25,903 nucleotides of DNA, from IMG/VR virus record IMGVR_UViG_3300042445_000388, positions 1 through 25,903 of that record, one strand, 5' to 3'. Below are positions 8,247-15,646 of this stretch, piece by piece (the first letter of the stretch is position 1; each line of letters starts with the position of its first letter). Made by a program: the position numbers and the translations under genes. The stretch is from a virus. The notes under the pieces are model-generated. The model saw only the letters and a program-made list of their open reading frames with translations, made no database searches and was not told where the DNA came from.

Positions 8247-8463
8247 GATCTACCTTTTGGACTTCGCCTGTTGATTTATTAAGTTCATACTCGGGTAAAA
8301 CTTCTTTCCCTACGGGTTTCATTTGGTCCCATTCTTTATCTATAGGTAATTCTTCTTTCTTTTTCTTACCAAATATCAAATCCCAATTCTTTTCAAACTG
8401 TTCGTTATTAGGTTTAGATTGTAACCAATCGCCTGTTACATCATTACGTGCGGTCTTCTTCAT
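8218..8463 (-). CDS. Small hypothetical protein (81 aa)
   Basis: This is a charged soluble protein. Its N-terminal DVTGDWLQSKPNNEQFEKNW, followed by DLIFGKKK, resembles a short conserved segment seen in many uncharacterised phage proteins of replication regions (TGD..SK...y..N.d.IF). The C-terminal half is polar and probably flexible. The ATG is preceded by AAAGGGAAC. The gene overlaps the oxygenase-like gene upstream by 20 nt and the basic protein gene downstream by 29 nt. Function unknown. Confidence 0.65.
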   Translation of the reverse strand: MKKTARNDVTGDWLQSKPNNEQFEKNWDLIFGKKKKEELPIDKEWDQMKPVGKEVLPEYELNKSTGEVQKVDHGDTTNTQK

Positions 8464-8998
8464 ATGTTCCCTTTACTATCTTTATTACGTCATCATAACT
8501 ATGTATATATGACTTTAAGCAATATGCAGTTCTTATAGCATTAGGTTTACATTTTACACTATGTATTTGCTTTACGTCTAATACATATACATCGCCATAG
8601 TTTGCTTTAAATGTACCTATGACATCTAAATCTTTTTCTTGATATAGCGCACCGTCTGTTTGATTGGGTAGCTTTTCAATATAAGGGGCAATACCATCTT
8701 TAATTTTATAAAAACTTGTTATGCCCTCAGCAGTGTCTACATAAAAATTAATAACTGCTTTAATCTTTGTATCAATATGCGGTATTACATTTGCTATATT
8801 TATTAATATTAGCGCGGGTTCAAAATCTTTTTTATACTCTTTAGGTATTATTTCTAGCAACTTATTACTTGTTTTACTATCTATTTTATATGTGGTGTAA
8901 CCATAAAACTGTCCACCAATAGTTCCACCATATCTAACAAGAACTTCGTTTTCATTCTTTGTATGTAAATTATGTTTTTGAGTGAGTATTTGAAACAC
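8444..8998 (-). CDS. 2OG-Fe(II) oxygenase-like protein
   Basis: The 184-residue product shows the three iron ligands of a 2-oxoglutarate/Fe(II) oxygenase: HID (H74, D76) and IHSV (H146). An Arg at R156 in AIRTAYC follows and could bind 2-oxoglutarate. The beta-rich pattern VINFYVD...GDVYVLDV matches a double-stranded beta-helix. Phage members of this superfamily may modify DNA bases, proteins or small molecules; the substrate cannot be read here. The gene begins with GTG overlapping the TAG stop of DNA polymerase (TAGTG), so translation is coupled to the polymerase. Sequence similarity to known families is loose, so the call rests on spacing of the H-x-D, H and R residues. Confidence 0.6.
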   Translation of the reverse strand: MFQILTQKHNLHTKNENEVLVRYGGTIGGQFYGYTTYKIDSKTSNKLLEIIPKEYKKDFEPALILINIANVIPHIDTKIKAVINFYVDTAEGITSFYKIKDGIAPYIEKLPNQTDGALYQEKDLDVIGTFKANYGDVYVLDVKQIHSVKCKPNAIRTAYCLKSYIHSYDDVIKIVKGTYEEDRT

Positions 8999-10824
8999 TA
9001 CTTAGCATCCATATAGTTATCACCTACGCCTACCTCACAACCAAGCGGTAAGTCACTACACCATGTTGGAGCAGTAGTCATACATTTTTTAACATACGCT
9101 ACACATTCATCTACTTCATCTTCGGGACATAGCATAACTAACTCATCATGCACAGTCATTACTACATCATACACTTTCGCTACTTGAATTAATTGTTCCC
9201 CTATTATATCACGAGCCAATGATTGTATACAGCGTTGAAAAGTTTTAGATGGATGAATATATTCAGGGATTATTGTTCTGCCCATAAGCTTATCGTATGC
9301 CCATGACTCTCCTGTATCCGTCTTTAACTTCCTAAGGTTAGGTAATCCTAGCATCATGCCATTAGGTTTCATCATACCTTCGTGAGGAACACTAGTTATA
9401 ATACTACCATTACCCATACGATATAATTGACCTGCTCTTATACTTTCAAGCATCGTGCCTGCATCCTGCCAAGCTTCAACAAGTTCGGGATTAGCACGTC
9501 TGTAAGCATAGACAATGTTTTTAACTTCGTTAAGTTCTTTCTTTACACCACCTTGTTTTAAGATAGAGTGCATCTTGTTAGCCCCTACCCCATAGATACC
9601 TGATAAGTTAACTACCTTAAATATATAACGTAAGTCTTTATCAACTTTATCATATTCAATACCTGTAATTTCCGATGCTGATTGTTTATACAAATCAATA
9701 CCATCTTTAATCTGCTGTATCTTAGCCGATGATTGAGCAAACCAATAGGCTAGTCTTAACTCAATATTACTTAAGTCAGAGGCTACAAGTTTCCATCCTT
9801 TAGGCGCGCATATAGCTCGTCTTAGCTCTGATGTTCTAGGCAGGTTCTGTAAGTTAATACCATCAACACCACTCCATCGATGAGATACCACCGCCCCTGA
9901 ATACTTTAACGGAACGGGTAACTTACCTCGGTTGGCTATTTGAATAAAGTTTTCTGTTCGGGTTTCTTCGAGCGTAGATTTATTGCCAATACGCGCTGCA
10001 GCAAGTGCTTGAACATGTGGTTTCTCATGATCCAATAAATCTTTAAATCCTTCATCAGTCTTCGCAAAAGCATACGTTTCCTTTCCTGTGGTTGCACTAA
10101 TTTTAACGGGGGGTTCTACACCTTGTTCAATAAGTAACTCAGCAAACTTAGGGTTACTCATAAGTAGTTCTTTATCTACGGATACAGAGGCTAGTAATTT
10201 TTCTTTAGCTTCTTTAACTTCGTGGAGATGTCGTATTAACAAACCTTTATTAAGTTCTAATTTAGGTTCTGTAAACATACGGATAGTTAAATCTATAAGA
10301 CGCATCTCAGGGGCAGTAAACTTATTCTTCATTTTATAAAACAACTGACGAGTAAGTTCTACATCATTGATACAATACTTGGCGTAAGAAGCCATTTCAT
10401 TTGAAGTAAAATCTAATCTATGTTTACCTAAAGCATCGCCTACTTCTGTGCCTTTAACTCCTATGCCATAGAATGTTGATAGATTAGCTAATGATACAGA
10501 CTCAGTAAGTCCATGTAAGATTTGACCCATACTCATGGTATCAAACAAACCTAGTGGATGAATGTCAAATATCCATGAAAGAATAGCCGCATCAAACCGC
10601 ATGTTGTGTCCCAATACAAAGCTATCTTCTAAGTCAAACCCTTTAAGAAAAGTTTTTATCTCGTCATGAGTGCCTGTGTTCCAATAGGTTGTTGTGCCAT
10701 CGTTGACAGCGACACCGATAACTTCAAACTTCTCGTCACGTATGTATTCTTCAGTAGTAAACTTCTTTAATCCATACTCTTTATCGTAGTATGTTTCAAA
10801 GTCAAGCGTGATTAGTTTAGGCAT
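8998..10824 (-). CDS. polA: Family A DNA polymerase with 3'-5' exonuclease
   Basis: This is the replicative polymerase of the phage (608 residues; T7-like phages have ones of similar size). The N-terminal proofreading domain has ExoI LDFETYYD (D8, E10), ExoII GHNMRFDAAIL and ExoIII YAKYCINDVELT. In the polymerase domain, motif A is ASDLSNIELRLAYW near residue 350. The motif B region is DLRYIFKVVNLSGIYGVGANKM near 405 (named by its K...YG core). Motif C is TVHDELV near 560. There is no 5'-3' exonuclease domain, as expected for phage replicases. Upstream lies the coiled-coil gene (2-nt gap); downstream the GTG of the oxygenase-like gene overlaps the stop. The SD is weak, so coupling to the upstream gene is likely. 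Confidence 0.93.
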   Translation of the reverse strand: MPKLITLDFETYYDKEYGLKKFTTEEYIRDEKFEVIGVAVNDGTTTYWNTGTHDEIKTFLKGFDLEDSFVLGHNMRFDAAILSWIFDIHPLGLFDTMSMGQILHGLTESVSLANLSTFYGIGVKGTEVGDALGKHRLDFTSNEMASYAKYCINDVELTRQLFYKMKNKFTAPEMRLIDLTIRMFTEPKLELNKGLLIRHLHEVKEAKEKLLASVSVDKELLMSNPKFAELLIEQGVEPPVKISATTGKETYAFAKTDEGFKDLLDHEKPHVQALAAARIGNKSTLEETRTENFIQIANRGKLPVPLKYSGAVVSHRWSGVDGINLQNLPRTSELRRAICAPKGWKLVASDLSNIELRLAYWFAQSSAKIQQIKDGIDLYKQSASEITGIEYDKVDKDLRYIFKVVNLSGIYGVGANKMHSILKQGGVKKELNEVKNIVYAYRRANPELVEAWQDAGTMLESIRAGQLYRMGNGSIITSVPHEGMMKPNGMMLGLPNLRKLKTDTGESWAYDKLMGRTIIPEYIHPSKTFQRCIQSLARDIIGEQLIQVAKVYDVVMTVHDELVMLCPEDEVDECVAYVKKCMTTAPTWCSDLPLGCEVGVGDNYMDAK

Positions 10825-10826
10825 CG

Positions 10827-11084
10827 TTATTCTTTGTCCGCTCTTTGTCTTGCACGTTCGCGTCTTTGTTCTTCACCTCTACATTTTCTATGTTTCATTA
10901 TCTCATCCATTAACATTTTTATTTGTTCTTCGTTCGCTATCATATGTCTTCGTATAGCGCTTAGTTCATATTGTGTTTTGGATATGATAGGGTCTACATG
11001 TCTTGCAATTATTTCAACTCTTATTTCTTCATGTAACTGTTCTAGATCTAAAATACTTAACTGTTTAAGTTCTGCTCTATGCAT
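10827..11084 (-). CDS. Small coiled-coil protein (85 aa)
   Basis: The product is almost entirely helical and charged, with LKQLSILDLEQLHEEIRVEI at the N-terminus and a very basic C-terminal tail (EEQRRERARQRADKE). It has no transmembrane segment. A GGGGG-rich SD precedes the ATG. It sits directly before DNA polymerase and could be an accessory factor, but no family is recognised. Confidence 0.65.
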   Translation of the reverse strand: MHRAELKQLSILDLEQLHEEIRVEIIARHVDPIISKTQYELSAIRRHMIANEEQIKMLMDEIMKHRKCRGEEQRRERARQRADKE

Positions 11085-11086
11085 TA

Positions 11087-11281
11087 TTATTTCCCCCTAA
11101 CGCGGGCTTTGACTGCATGCTCATAGATAGCCGCAATGTCAATAACTTCTTCTGACTTTAATCCTTTAGGTCTGATTTTGATAACACCATGATGAATGGT
11201 AACGATTAAGTTTCTTTCGCCACGATCAAAAGTCGTAGCAGATGTTTCCCTAGTAGTAGGGTTAGTTGATTTTGTAGCCAT
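11087..11281 (-). CDS. Small hypothetical protein (64 aa)
   Basis: A short protein with a disordered Thr-rich N-terminus (TNPTTRETSATT) and a small beta/alpha core (RNLIVTIHHGVIKIRPKG, then VIDIAAIYEHAVKARV). The start has the strong AAAGGAGAGAG site also seen at genes carrying the 30-bp palindrome, although here no palindrome is present. It lies in a tight run of small genes between DUF3310 and the polymerase. Function unknown. Confidence 0.65.
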   Translation of the reverse strand: MATKSTNPTTRETSATTFDRGERNLIVTIHHGVIKIRPKGLKSEEVIDIAAIYEHAVKARVRGK

Positions 11282-11292
11282 TACTCTCTCCT

Positions 11293-11490
11293 TTATTTGC
11301 GTCTATTGACGTTATAGTCCCAATCGTCAGCACAATCTTTATCGCACCAACGTCTTGAGTCATTAAGTTTCGTGCCACAATTTAAACAGTGACCCGTTCC
11401 TTCTATATATTTAATACCATCCAATTCCTTACGGCGGAGGGTATCTTCAAGTTCTAACCTTGCTTGTGTTTTATCTGCATCATCTGACAT
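11293..11490 (-). CDS. Small zinc-finger protein, TraR/DksA-like
   Basis: The 65-residue product has an acidic N-terminal helix (MSDDADKTQARLELEDTL) and a C-terminal four-cysteine group: C35-x2-C38 and C49-x3-C53, in HCLNCGTKLNDSRRWCDKDC. A DDAD-type helix plus C4 finger is the plan of TraR/DksA proteins, which enter the RNA polymerase secondary channel. A phage version could redirect host transcription. The finger spacing differs from the classical one, so a plain zinc ribbon is also possible. The ATG overlaps the stop of the small membrane-protein gene upstream and has a weak SD, implying coupling. Confidence 0.62.
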   Translation of the reverse strand: MSDDADKTQARLELEDTLRRKELDGIKYIEGTGHCLNCGTKLNDSRRWCDKDCADDWDYNVNRRK

Positions 11491-11629
11491 ATTTAAGCTT
11501 TTGTAATACCAATCGAATTATAAGTAAGTCTATCACTAAAGAGAAAGTATAGGGGGCATCTTCCTCTAAAAATTTAAGTTCTAAGCCTACCATAACTCCT
11601 GATATTAACGCAAGCTGAAATACCCACAT
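11480..11629 (-). CDS. Tiny membrane protein (49 aa)
   Basis: This gene is short but well supported. Its ATG (11627-11629) overlaps the TAA of the DUF3310 gene as TAATG, and its TGA (11480-11482) overlaps the next gene, whose ATG is at 11488-11490. The product begins MWVFQLALISGVMVGLEL, a hydrophobic N-terminal helix, then has an acidic loop KFLEEDAPYT and a second hydrophobic stretch VIDLLIIRLVL. Small two-helix proteins of this style occur in many phage early operons with unknown roles. Lysis and superinfection functions are possible but unproven. Confidence 0.68.
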   Translation of the reverse strand: MWVFQLALISGVMVGLELKFLEEDAPYTFSLVIDLLIIRLVLQKLKYVR

Positions 11630-11985
11630 TATTTATCAATGACTTCAAATTTAACTATTTCTTTTTCTAAAGTTTTAACCCATCTATTAACATACCATTG
11701 TGTTTTTTTAGCGTCTTGTAATTCACTTTCTTTATGCCCCGCCCTTGTAAGATACTTCATGGCTGTTAATTTAAGATGTCCTTTAAACTCTTCGGGTGTT
11801 GACTTAGCCTCCATAATATCTATGGTCTCCATACCTCCTTGAGTATAGTGAGGTGGGTGATTAACCATGTCGGCAGTGATAGGTCTTGCCCCTGCACCTT
11901 GACCTACTCTATTTATCATATCCGCTAATTGCTCTTCAGTAAAATCACCATATGTTTCTTGTAACCTAAATTTTGGTTTTGCCAT
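11629..11985 (-). CDS. DUF3310 family protein
   Basis: The product shows the DUF3310 core: VNHPPHYTQGGMETIDIMEA, then FKGHLKLTAMKYLTRAGHK and AKKTQWYVNRWV. This family, found in phages of many groups, is often annotated loosely as nucleotide kinase-like, but its activity is not established. The start is taken at ATG 11983-11985, with AAGGAG six bases upstream. A longer reading from ATG 12030 overlaps the VRR-NUC stop as ATGA and would add 15 residues; it cannot be excluded. The stop overlaps the ATG of the tiny membrane-protein gene. Confidence 0.82.
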   Translation of the reverse strand: MAKPKFRLQETYGDFTEEQLADMINRVGQGAGARPITADMVNHPPHYTQGGMETIDIMEAKSTPEEFKGHLKLTAMKYLTRAGHKESELQDAKKTQWYVNRWVKTLEKEIVKFEVIDK

Positions 11986-12026
11986 TCTTGTCTCCTTGTA
12001 TTTATTTAATATTGTTTTTAATCTTG

Positions 12027-12323
12027 TCATGTTAATGTTTCCAATCTTTGTTCTAAAGCTTCTAAATCATTTTCATTTACAACTAGGGCAATGCCTTCAT
12101 TATCGCGTATAGCTTCAAGGTTTCGTAGCTGTAATTCTGTAGGGCGATTAGTTCCTGCCTTACATTCAATACCTACAAACCTACCTCTAATACAAGCAAC
12201 AATGTCAGGCACTCCTATACTTGTGTATGCGCCAGCAACGGGGAAAAAATAATATACTCCCCGCGACTTTAACATTTTAACTACTTGTTGTTTAACCCAT
12301 TTTTCTTTTATGGGTTGTTTCAC
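12027..12323 (-). CDS. VRR-NUC domain nuclease
   Basis: The 98-residue product is a stand-alone VRR-NUC nuclease of the PD-(D/E)XK fold. Its active-site residues are D40 in SIGVPDIVA and E53/K55 in GIECKAG, followed by the family's PTELQLRNLEAI helix with Q65. Such small phage enzymes are thought to cut branched DNA, as a junction resolvase would. It starts with GTG that overlaps the upstream TGA (GTGA), and a GGAG site lies eight bases before. It joins the RecB/Cas4-like and HNH genes as one of at least four nuclease genes in the early region. Confidence 0.88.
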   Translation of the reverse strand: MKQPIKEKWVKQQVVKMLKSRGVYYFFPVAGAYTSIGVPDIVACIRGRFVGIECKAGTNRPTELQLRNLEAIRDNEGIALVVNENDLEALEQRLETLT

Positions 12324-12628
12324 GTTGGCATCTCCATAATCCGTCTTACAACTTCAGCTTTCTTGTTATGGAATTCCATAGACTTTTGATCAAGTAACCT
12401 TTGGTCTATTTGTTTTCTAAACGCTGTATCTATTCGTAACATAGCCGCTTTATAATCTAGATACACTGCATCTGTCGAGTTCTCGGGAATAATAAAAAAT
12501 TGCCCATCTCTGACACCAATGTTTTCTACAAACTTACCTGTCTCTGTAAGTTTAAGTATAGCCATCTTTTCTTTATCTTCTTGTGGCACGATGGATGAAT
12601 TTTCATCCATGACGTGATATATTTTCAT
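12320..12628 (-). CDS. Hypothetical protein (102 aa)
   Basis: A soluble alpha/beta protein with the beta-rich segment VRDGQFFIIPENSTDAVYLD and a helical, charged C-terminus (FRKQIDQRLLDQKSMEF...). No motif is recognised. The ATG has a GGAGAAC site and overlaps the stop of the DUF3150-like gene (ATGA); its own stop overlaps the VRR-NUC start. This tight chain suggests co-expression with both neighbours. Confidence 0.65.
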   Translation of the reverse strand: MKIYHVMDENSSIVPQEDKEKMAILKLTETGKFVENIGVRDGQFFIIPENSTDAVYLDYKAAMLRIDTAFRKQIDQRLLDQKSMEFHNKKAEVVRRIMEMPT

Positions 12629-13467
12629 ATGTTCTCCATAATTTGATTTACACGAGCAAGTATTTCTTGTCTTGCACCTTTACTATCGCGTAACTCATCA
12701 GCTGTAACTCCTACTAATGATTGTTCTAATGCTTGTCTTGCGTGTTCTAATTTTGGGTCTTTTGTTACATTAAGCCTTGTTAATAGATTTGTCAACTCTA
12801 ACGCATTATCTACTAAACTATTTCTGAATATCTTTTTATCATCGCCACTCAATCTATCTACCATATGTTCTAGTGTATTGTGTAACCTAGACCATGCGTC
12901 ACTCATAGCGGCTTCAACGCGACCTTCATATGCTTTCTGATATTCTTTCTGCATCTCATCTCGTATGTCATCTGCGATGTCAACACGGAAGTCCTTTGTT
13001 TCAGGCACAGGCATAATAGTATAACGTAGATTAAACTTAGATGCAATCTTGTCCGCATCGGGGTATTCATTTCTATCAAACAACTTACCCAATTTAAATG
13101 CCATACTTAATATGATGTTTGGGTATTGTTGTATAAACGTATTGATACGAGATTTAAATTCCGCTTCATAGATACCTAGCTGTTGCTTGTAATCAAAGAA
13201 GTTATTCATAGGTAATAACCTTGTGCCTGTATCTGACCAAGGCAGAGTTTGTCTACCATGCCAATCACGAATTTCATTTGCTAGCTTTGTGATAGCATCT
13301 AGTTGGTCTGAACCTGCAAGGATATGTTTGTTATAATTACCTGCCTTGATGGTTGTGTTTTTGTTTATATCAATTTCTTTAGACACGTTTTTATCTAGTT
13401 TCCTAGCTGTCCATATTGATATGTTTAAGTCAATTAAGACTGCACTGCTTGCTATACTGATACTCAT
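12625..13467 (-). CDS. DUF3150-like protein, partner of MoxR/VWA cassette
   Basis: The 280-residue product opens with LIDLNISIWTARKLDKNV, has LPWSDTGTRLLPMNNFFDY near residues 75-93, a long helical middle and PVPETKDFRVDIADDI. The isiwtarkkL start and the LPW..G.RlLP..nyFdy and PvP..dFRv segments fit the DUF3150 proteins I recall from phages and mobile elements. Those are often encoded with a MoxR-type ATPase and a VWA protein, and both occur here a few genes upstream (14480-16693). The match is from memory and not searched. The likely role is a helical adaptor or substrate of the ATPase. The ATG overlaps the stop of the 53-aa gene (ATGA). Confidence 0.55.
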   Translation of the reverse strand: MSISIASSAVLIDLNISIWTARKLDKNVSKEIDINKNTTIKAGNYNKHILAGSDQLDAITKLANEIRDWHGRQTLPWSDTGTRLLPMNNFFDYKQQLGIYEAEFKSRINTFIQQYPNIILSMAFKLGKLFDRNEYPDADKIASKFNLRYTIMPVPETKDFRVDIADDIRDEMQKEYQKAYEGRVEAAMSDAWSRLHNTLEHMVDRLSGDDKKIFRNSLVDNALELTNLLTRLNVTKDPKLEHARQALEQSLVGVTADELRDSKGARQEILARVNQIMENI

Positions 13468-13625
13468 TCTGTTTCCTCCTCTGCTCTTTCTTCTTCAATC
13501 TCTGTTAAATATTCATCTACATATTTTGCTAAGTGTTCGGGAAAATCTAACTCTTCAATTTCACCATTGTCCCACTCAACTTCTATTTTTAATTTCCATG
13601 CTACTATACTTTTTGCTTTACTCAT
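13464..13625 (-). CDS. Small acidic protein (53 aa)
   Basis: A short gene supported at both ends: its ATG (13623-13625) overlaps the TGA of the gene upstream and is preceded by an AGGAGG site seven bases away, and its TGA overlaps the ATG of the DUF3150-like gene. The product starts MSKAKSIVAWKLKIEVEWDN and ends in an acidic helix (TEIEEERAEEETE). It could be a small cofactor of the MoxR/VWA cassette; no family is known to me. Confidence 0.68.
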   Translation of the reverse strand: MSKAKSIVAWKLKIEVEWDNGEIEELDFPEHLAKYVDEYLTEIEEERAEEETE

Positions 13626-13882
13626 TTTATTTCCTCCTCTACGTTGATAATTTTGTGTAATGCAGGGTGATACAATAAATGCTTATATGTTTCTTCAAAA
13701 TCTAAACGCTTGTATTTCCATTTAGGTTTCCTATCTTTAAACCAATCTGTATCTACTAATTGCATCAATACATGATGCAAAGCCCAATAGTCCATACGAT
13801 ATTCTTCACCATTATGGTCTCGAACCGATATTACTGTCCCCCATTTACAAGATAATAGTGATACGCTTTTAGGTTTAGCCAT
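13622..13882 (-). CDS. Hypothetical protein (86 aa)
   Basis: A small basic protein with many aromatic residues (YRMDYWALHHVLMQLVDTDW). The N-terminal part looks beta-rich (GTVISVRDHNGEEYRMDYW) and the C-terminal part helical. The start is ATG with AAGG eight bases upstream, ten bases after the stop of the previous gene. It lies between the VWA gene and the DUF3150-like gene, so it may belong to that cassette. Unknown function. Confidence 0.65.
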   Translation of the reverse strand: MAKPKSVSLLSCKWGTVISVRDHNGEEYRMDYWALHHVLMQLVDTDWFKDRKPKWKYKRLDFEETYKHLLYHPALHKIINVEEEIK

Positions 13883-13892
13883 GATTTAATCC

Positions 13893-14423
13893 TTAATAAC
13901 TATCTGCAAAGTCATAGAAATTAACATCAACAACACCTAACTCTCGTCTTTCCATCTTATCTAAAAAGTCTTTGAGTTCACCATCTATTACAACATCTAC
14001 CTTCATGATTTTCTTAAGTTGTTTAACATCATGTCTATCAAATTTATAAGCTCTCACATCGTTTGTTGGACTGTTTTCATCAGCAACTTTAATTGTTTCA
14101 TCTAAATTGTTTCTTTCCCATTCAGATAAATCTGATTGTAATTTAGTCAATGATGCTACATTTTTAAGTTTAGAAAAGAAAGGATGACCGTTAGGTAAAT
14201 CCTGCCATCTAATATACCAACTATCGTATCTAAAATGAGGCGTGGGGTATTTTCTCAATAGCCACTTGGCTATGGTTGTTGTAGCAGAATGCCCATAAGA
14301 TACTGCACCATTCCGTAGTTGTCTAATAATGTTTTTAATCTGTCTATCCGTAAACTTATTAAAGTTTATTTTCATTGACACTTCAGCATATTGCGCTATT
14401 TCGTTTCTAATATATGTTGCCAC
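13893..14423 (-). CDS. Hypothetical protein downstream of a palindromic element
   Basis: The 176-residue product starts with GTG (14421-14423), preceded by AAAGGAG seven bases away. A 30-bp palindrome (14445-14474) ends 21 nt upstream of the start. The protein is basic and helical (RQIKNIIRQLRNG, KLQSDLSEWERNN) and ends in VDVNFYDFADSY. I do not recognise it. The palindrome plus SD layout is shared with the MoxR gene and the first gene of this operon, so these genes seem to be regulated alike. Membership of the MoxR/VWA cassette is inferred from position. Confidence 0.7.
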   Translation of the reverse strand: MATYIRNEIAQYAEVSMKINFNKFTDRQIKNIIRQLRNGAVSYGHSATTTIAKWLLRKYPTPHFRYDSWYIRWQDLPNGHPFFSKLKNVASLTKLQSDLSEWERNNLDETIKVADENSPTNDVRAYKFDRHDVKQLKKIMKVDVVIDGELKDFLDKMERRELGVVDVNFYDFADSY

Positions 14424-14444
14424 TTTCTCTCTCCTTTATGTTGT

Positions 14445-14474
14445 GAACATTTTTACTTTTGAGTAAGAATGTTC
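14445..14474. promoter_or_regulatory. 30-bp palindromic element, copy A
   Basis: Half-sites GAACATTTTTACT and AGTAAGAATGTTC flank a 4-bp spacer; one mismatch between arms. It lies between the stop of the VWA gene (14480) and the GTG of the 176-aa gene, 21 nt from that start. Confidence 0.85.
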
Positions 14475-14479
14475 GGTTA

Positions 14480-15637
14480 TCATTCTTCTATGTGAATAGT
14501 CTTACCATGTGGTGATGTATTGTGCTTAGATGTGACTGCCCATAGTGTAGGGTAATCCCAACTACCACCCCAATCATCTTCCACATAACCATCTGTTAAT
14601 ATAATAATAGCCTCGGGTTCAATGCGTTTATCTTTGATATACTGATTAACACACCCAACATGAGTGCCACCCCCGCCTGCGGGTTTAGTAGACTGAACCA
14701 ATGCTTTGTAATCACCTTGATTGTATGTCTCATGCCCTGCAACTTGTGTATCCCAATACAACAACTCTATACTTGAAGGGGATACATCTTCACATATAGC
14801 TACCACTTCCGTTAAGAACTCGGATAGTTCTTTGTCACCAATAGAACCCGATGTGTCTATGCCAATAACTACTTGACCTATCGACTCACCTATAAGACTA
14901 GGCATGTATATGTCATGACCTATGAAACGTTTGTGTGGTCGCTTCCATGTAGTCTTGTCTTTGTTACGACAAGTGGCATTAACAAAATCACGCAACTGTT
15001 CACGCCAATTTACCTTAGGCTCTAGCAGTTCATTGACACTTCGATTTTTATTACCTTGCATCTTGCCACGAATGATTTCACCTTGACGCAACGCTTGATC
15101 AATCTGCTTGGCAGTTTCTTTAACTTCCTCATCAGACAAAGCTTCAGCACCTTCCCAATCATGCGTATCATGACCACCTTGACCACCACCTCCATTCTGC
15201 TCACTTTCTTTGTTGAGCAAATCAAAGACTTGCTTGGTAGTCATGCCTGCATACTTTGTATCAAACAAAGCAGACGATGGCATTGCAGTAATCTCATTAC
15301 TATTATCGGCTTCATGTATTGAATAGTTCACGACATAGTCAGCCGCCATGTTTGCAAGCATGGGGTTTTGTTTCCATAGCTTTTTCCACAAGTGCATGTG
15401 TTGATATGCTTTGTGTAATGCTTCATGCAACACGACAAAGTTTAGTTCCTTGTCATTCAATGTATCAATAAACTTTGGGTTATACATGACATCACGACCA
15501 TTGGTTGCCGCAGTCGGTAAGTCTTCCGTAAAGTTTACCTTGCCCACCGATAACACACCTGCAAACATACAGAACTGTTTGCTACGCATTATCGCTATGT
15601 GGGACTTCGTGACTCTTTGTTCACTCGTTAGTGCCAT
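14480..15637 (-). CDS. HExxH metallopeptidase-like plus VWA domain protein
   Basis: The 385-residue product has two parts. The N-terminal half carries HEALH (H71, E72, H75) and a following AADYVVN segment with D100, as in DUF2201 putative metallopeptidases. The middle is polar and linker-like (NGGGGQGGHDTHDW). The C-terminal half is a VWA-like domain: IGIDTSGSIGDKE with the DxSGS metal site near residue 259, and ILTDGYVEDD near 347. VWA proteins of this class work with MoxR AAA+ ATPases, and the MoxR gene lies 9 nt upstream. The SD is GGAGATAAGC before ATG. The pair may remodel or degrade a host or phage complex; the substrate is unknown. Confidence 0.87.
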   Translation of the reverse strand: MALTSEQRVTKSHIAIMRSKQFCMFAGVLSVGKVNFTEDLPTAATNGRDVMYNPKFIDTLNDKELNFVVLHEALHKAYQHMHLWKKLWKQNPMLANMAADYVVNYSIHEADNSNEITAMPSSALFDTKYAGMTTKQVFDLLNKESEQNGGGGQGGHDTHDWEGAEALSDEEVKETAKQIDQALRQGEIIRGKMQGNKNRSVNELLEPKVNWREQLRDFVNATCRNKDKTTWKRPHKRFIGHDIYMPSLIGESIGQVVIGIDTSGSIGDKELSEFLTEVVAICEDVSPSSIELLYWDTQVAGHETYNQGDYKALVQSTKPAGGGGTHVGCVNQYIKDKRIEPEAIIILTDGYVEDDWGGSWDYPTLWAVTSKHNTSPHGKTIHIEE

Positions 15638-15646
15638 GCTTATCTC

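Noticed and set aside
13346-13660. Rightward hydrophobic frame that looks like a membrane protein
   Set aside because: It is antisense to the DUF3150-like gene and the 53-aa gene; the Leu/Phe richness comes from the complementary strand of Lys/Glu codons.
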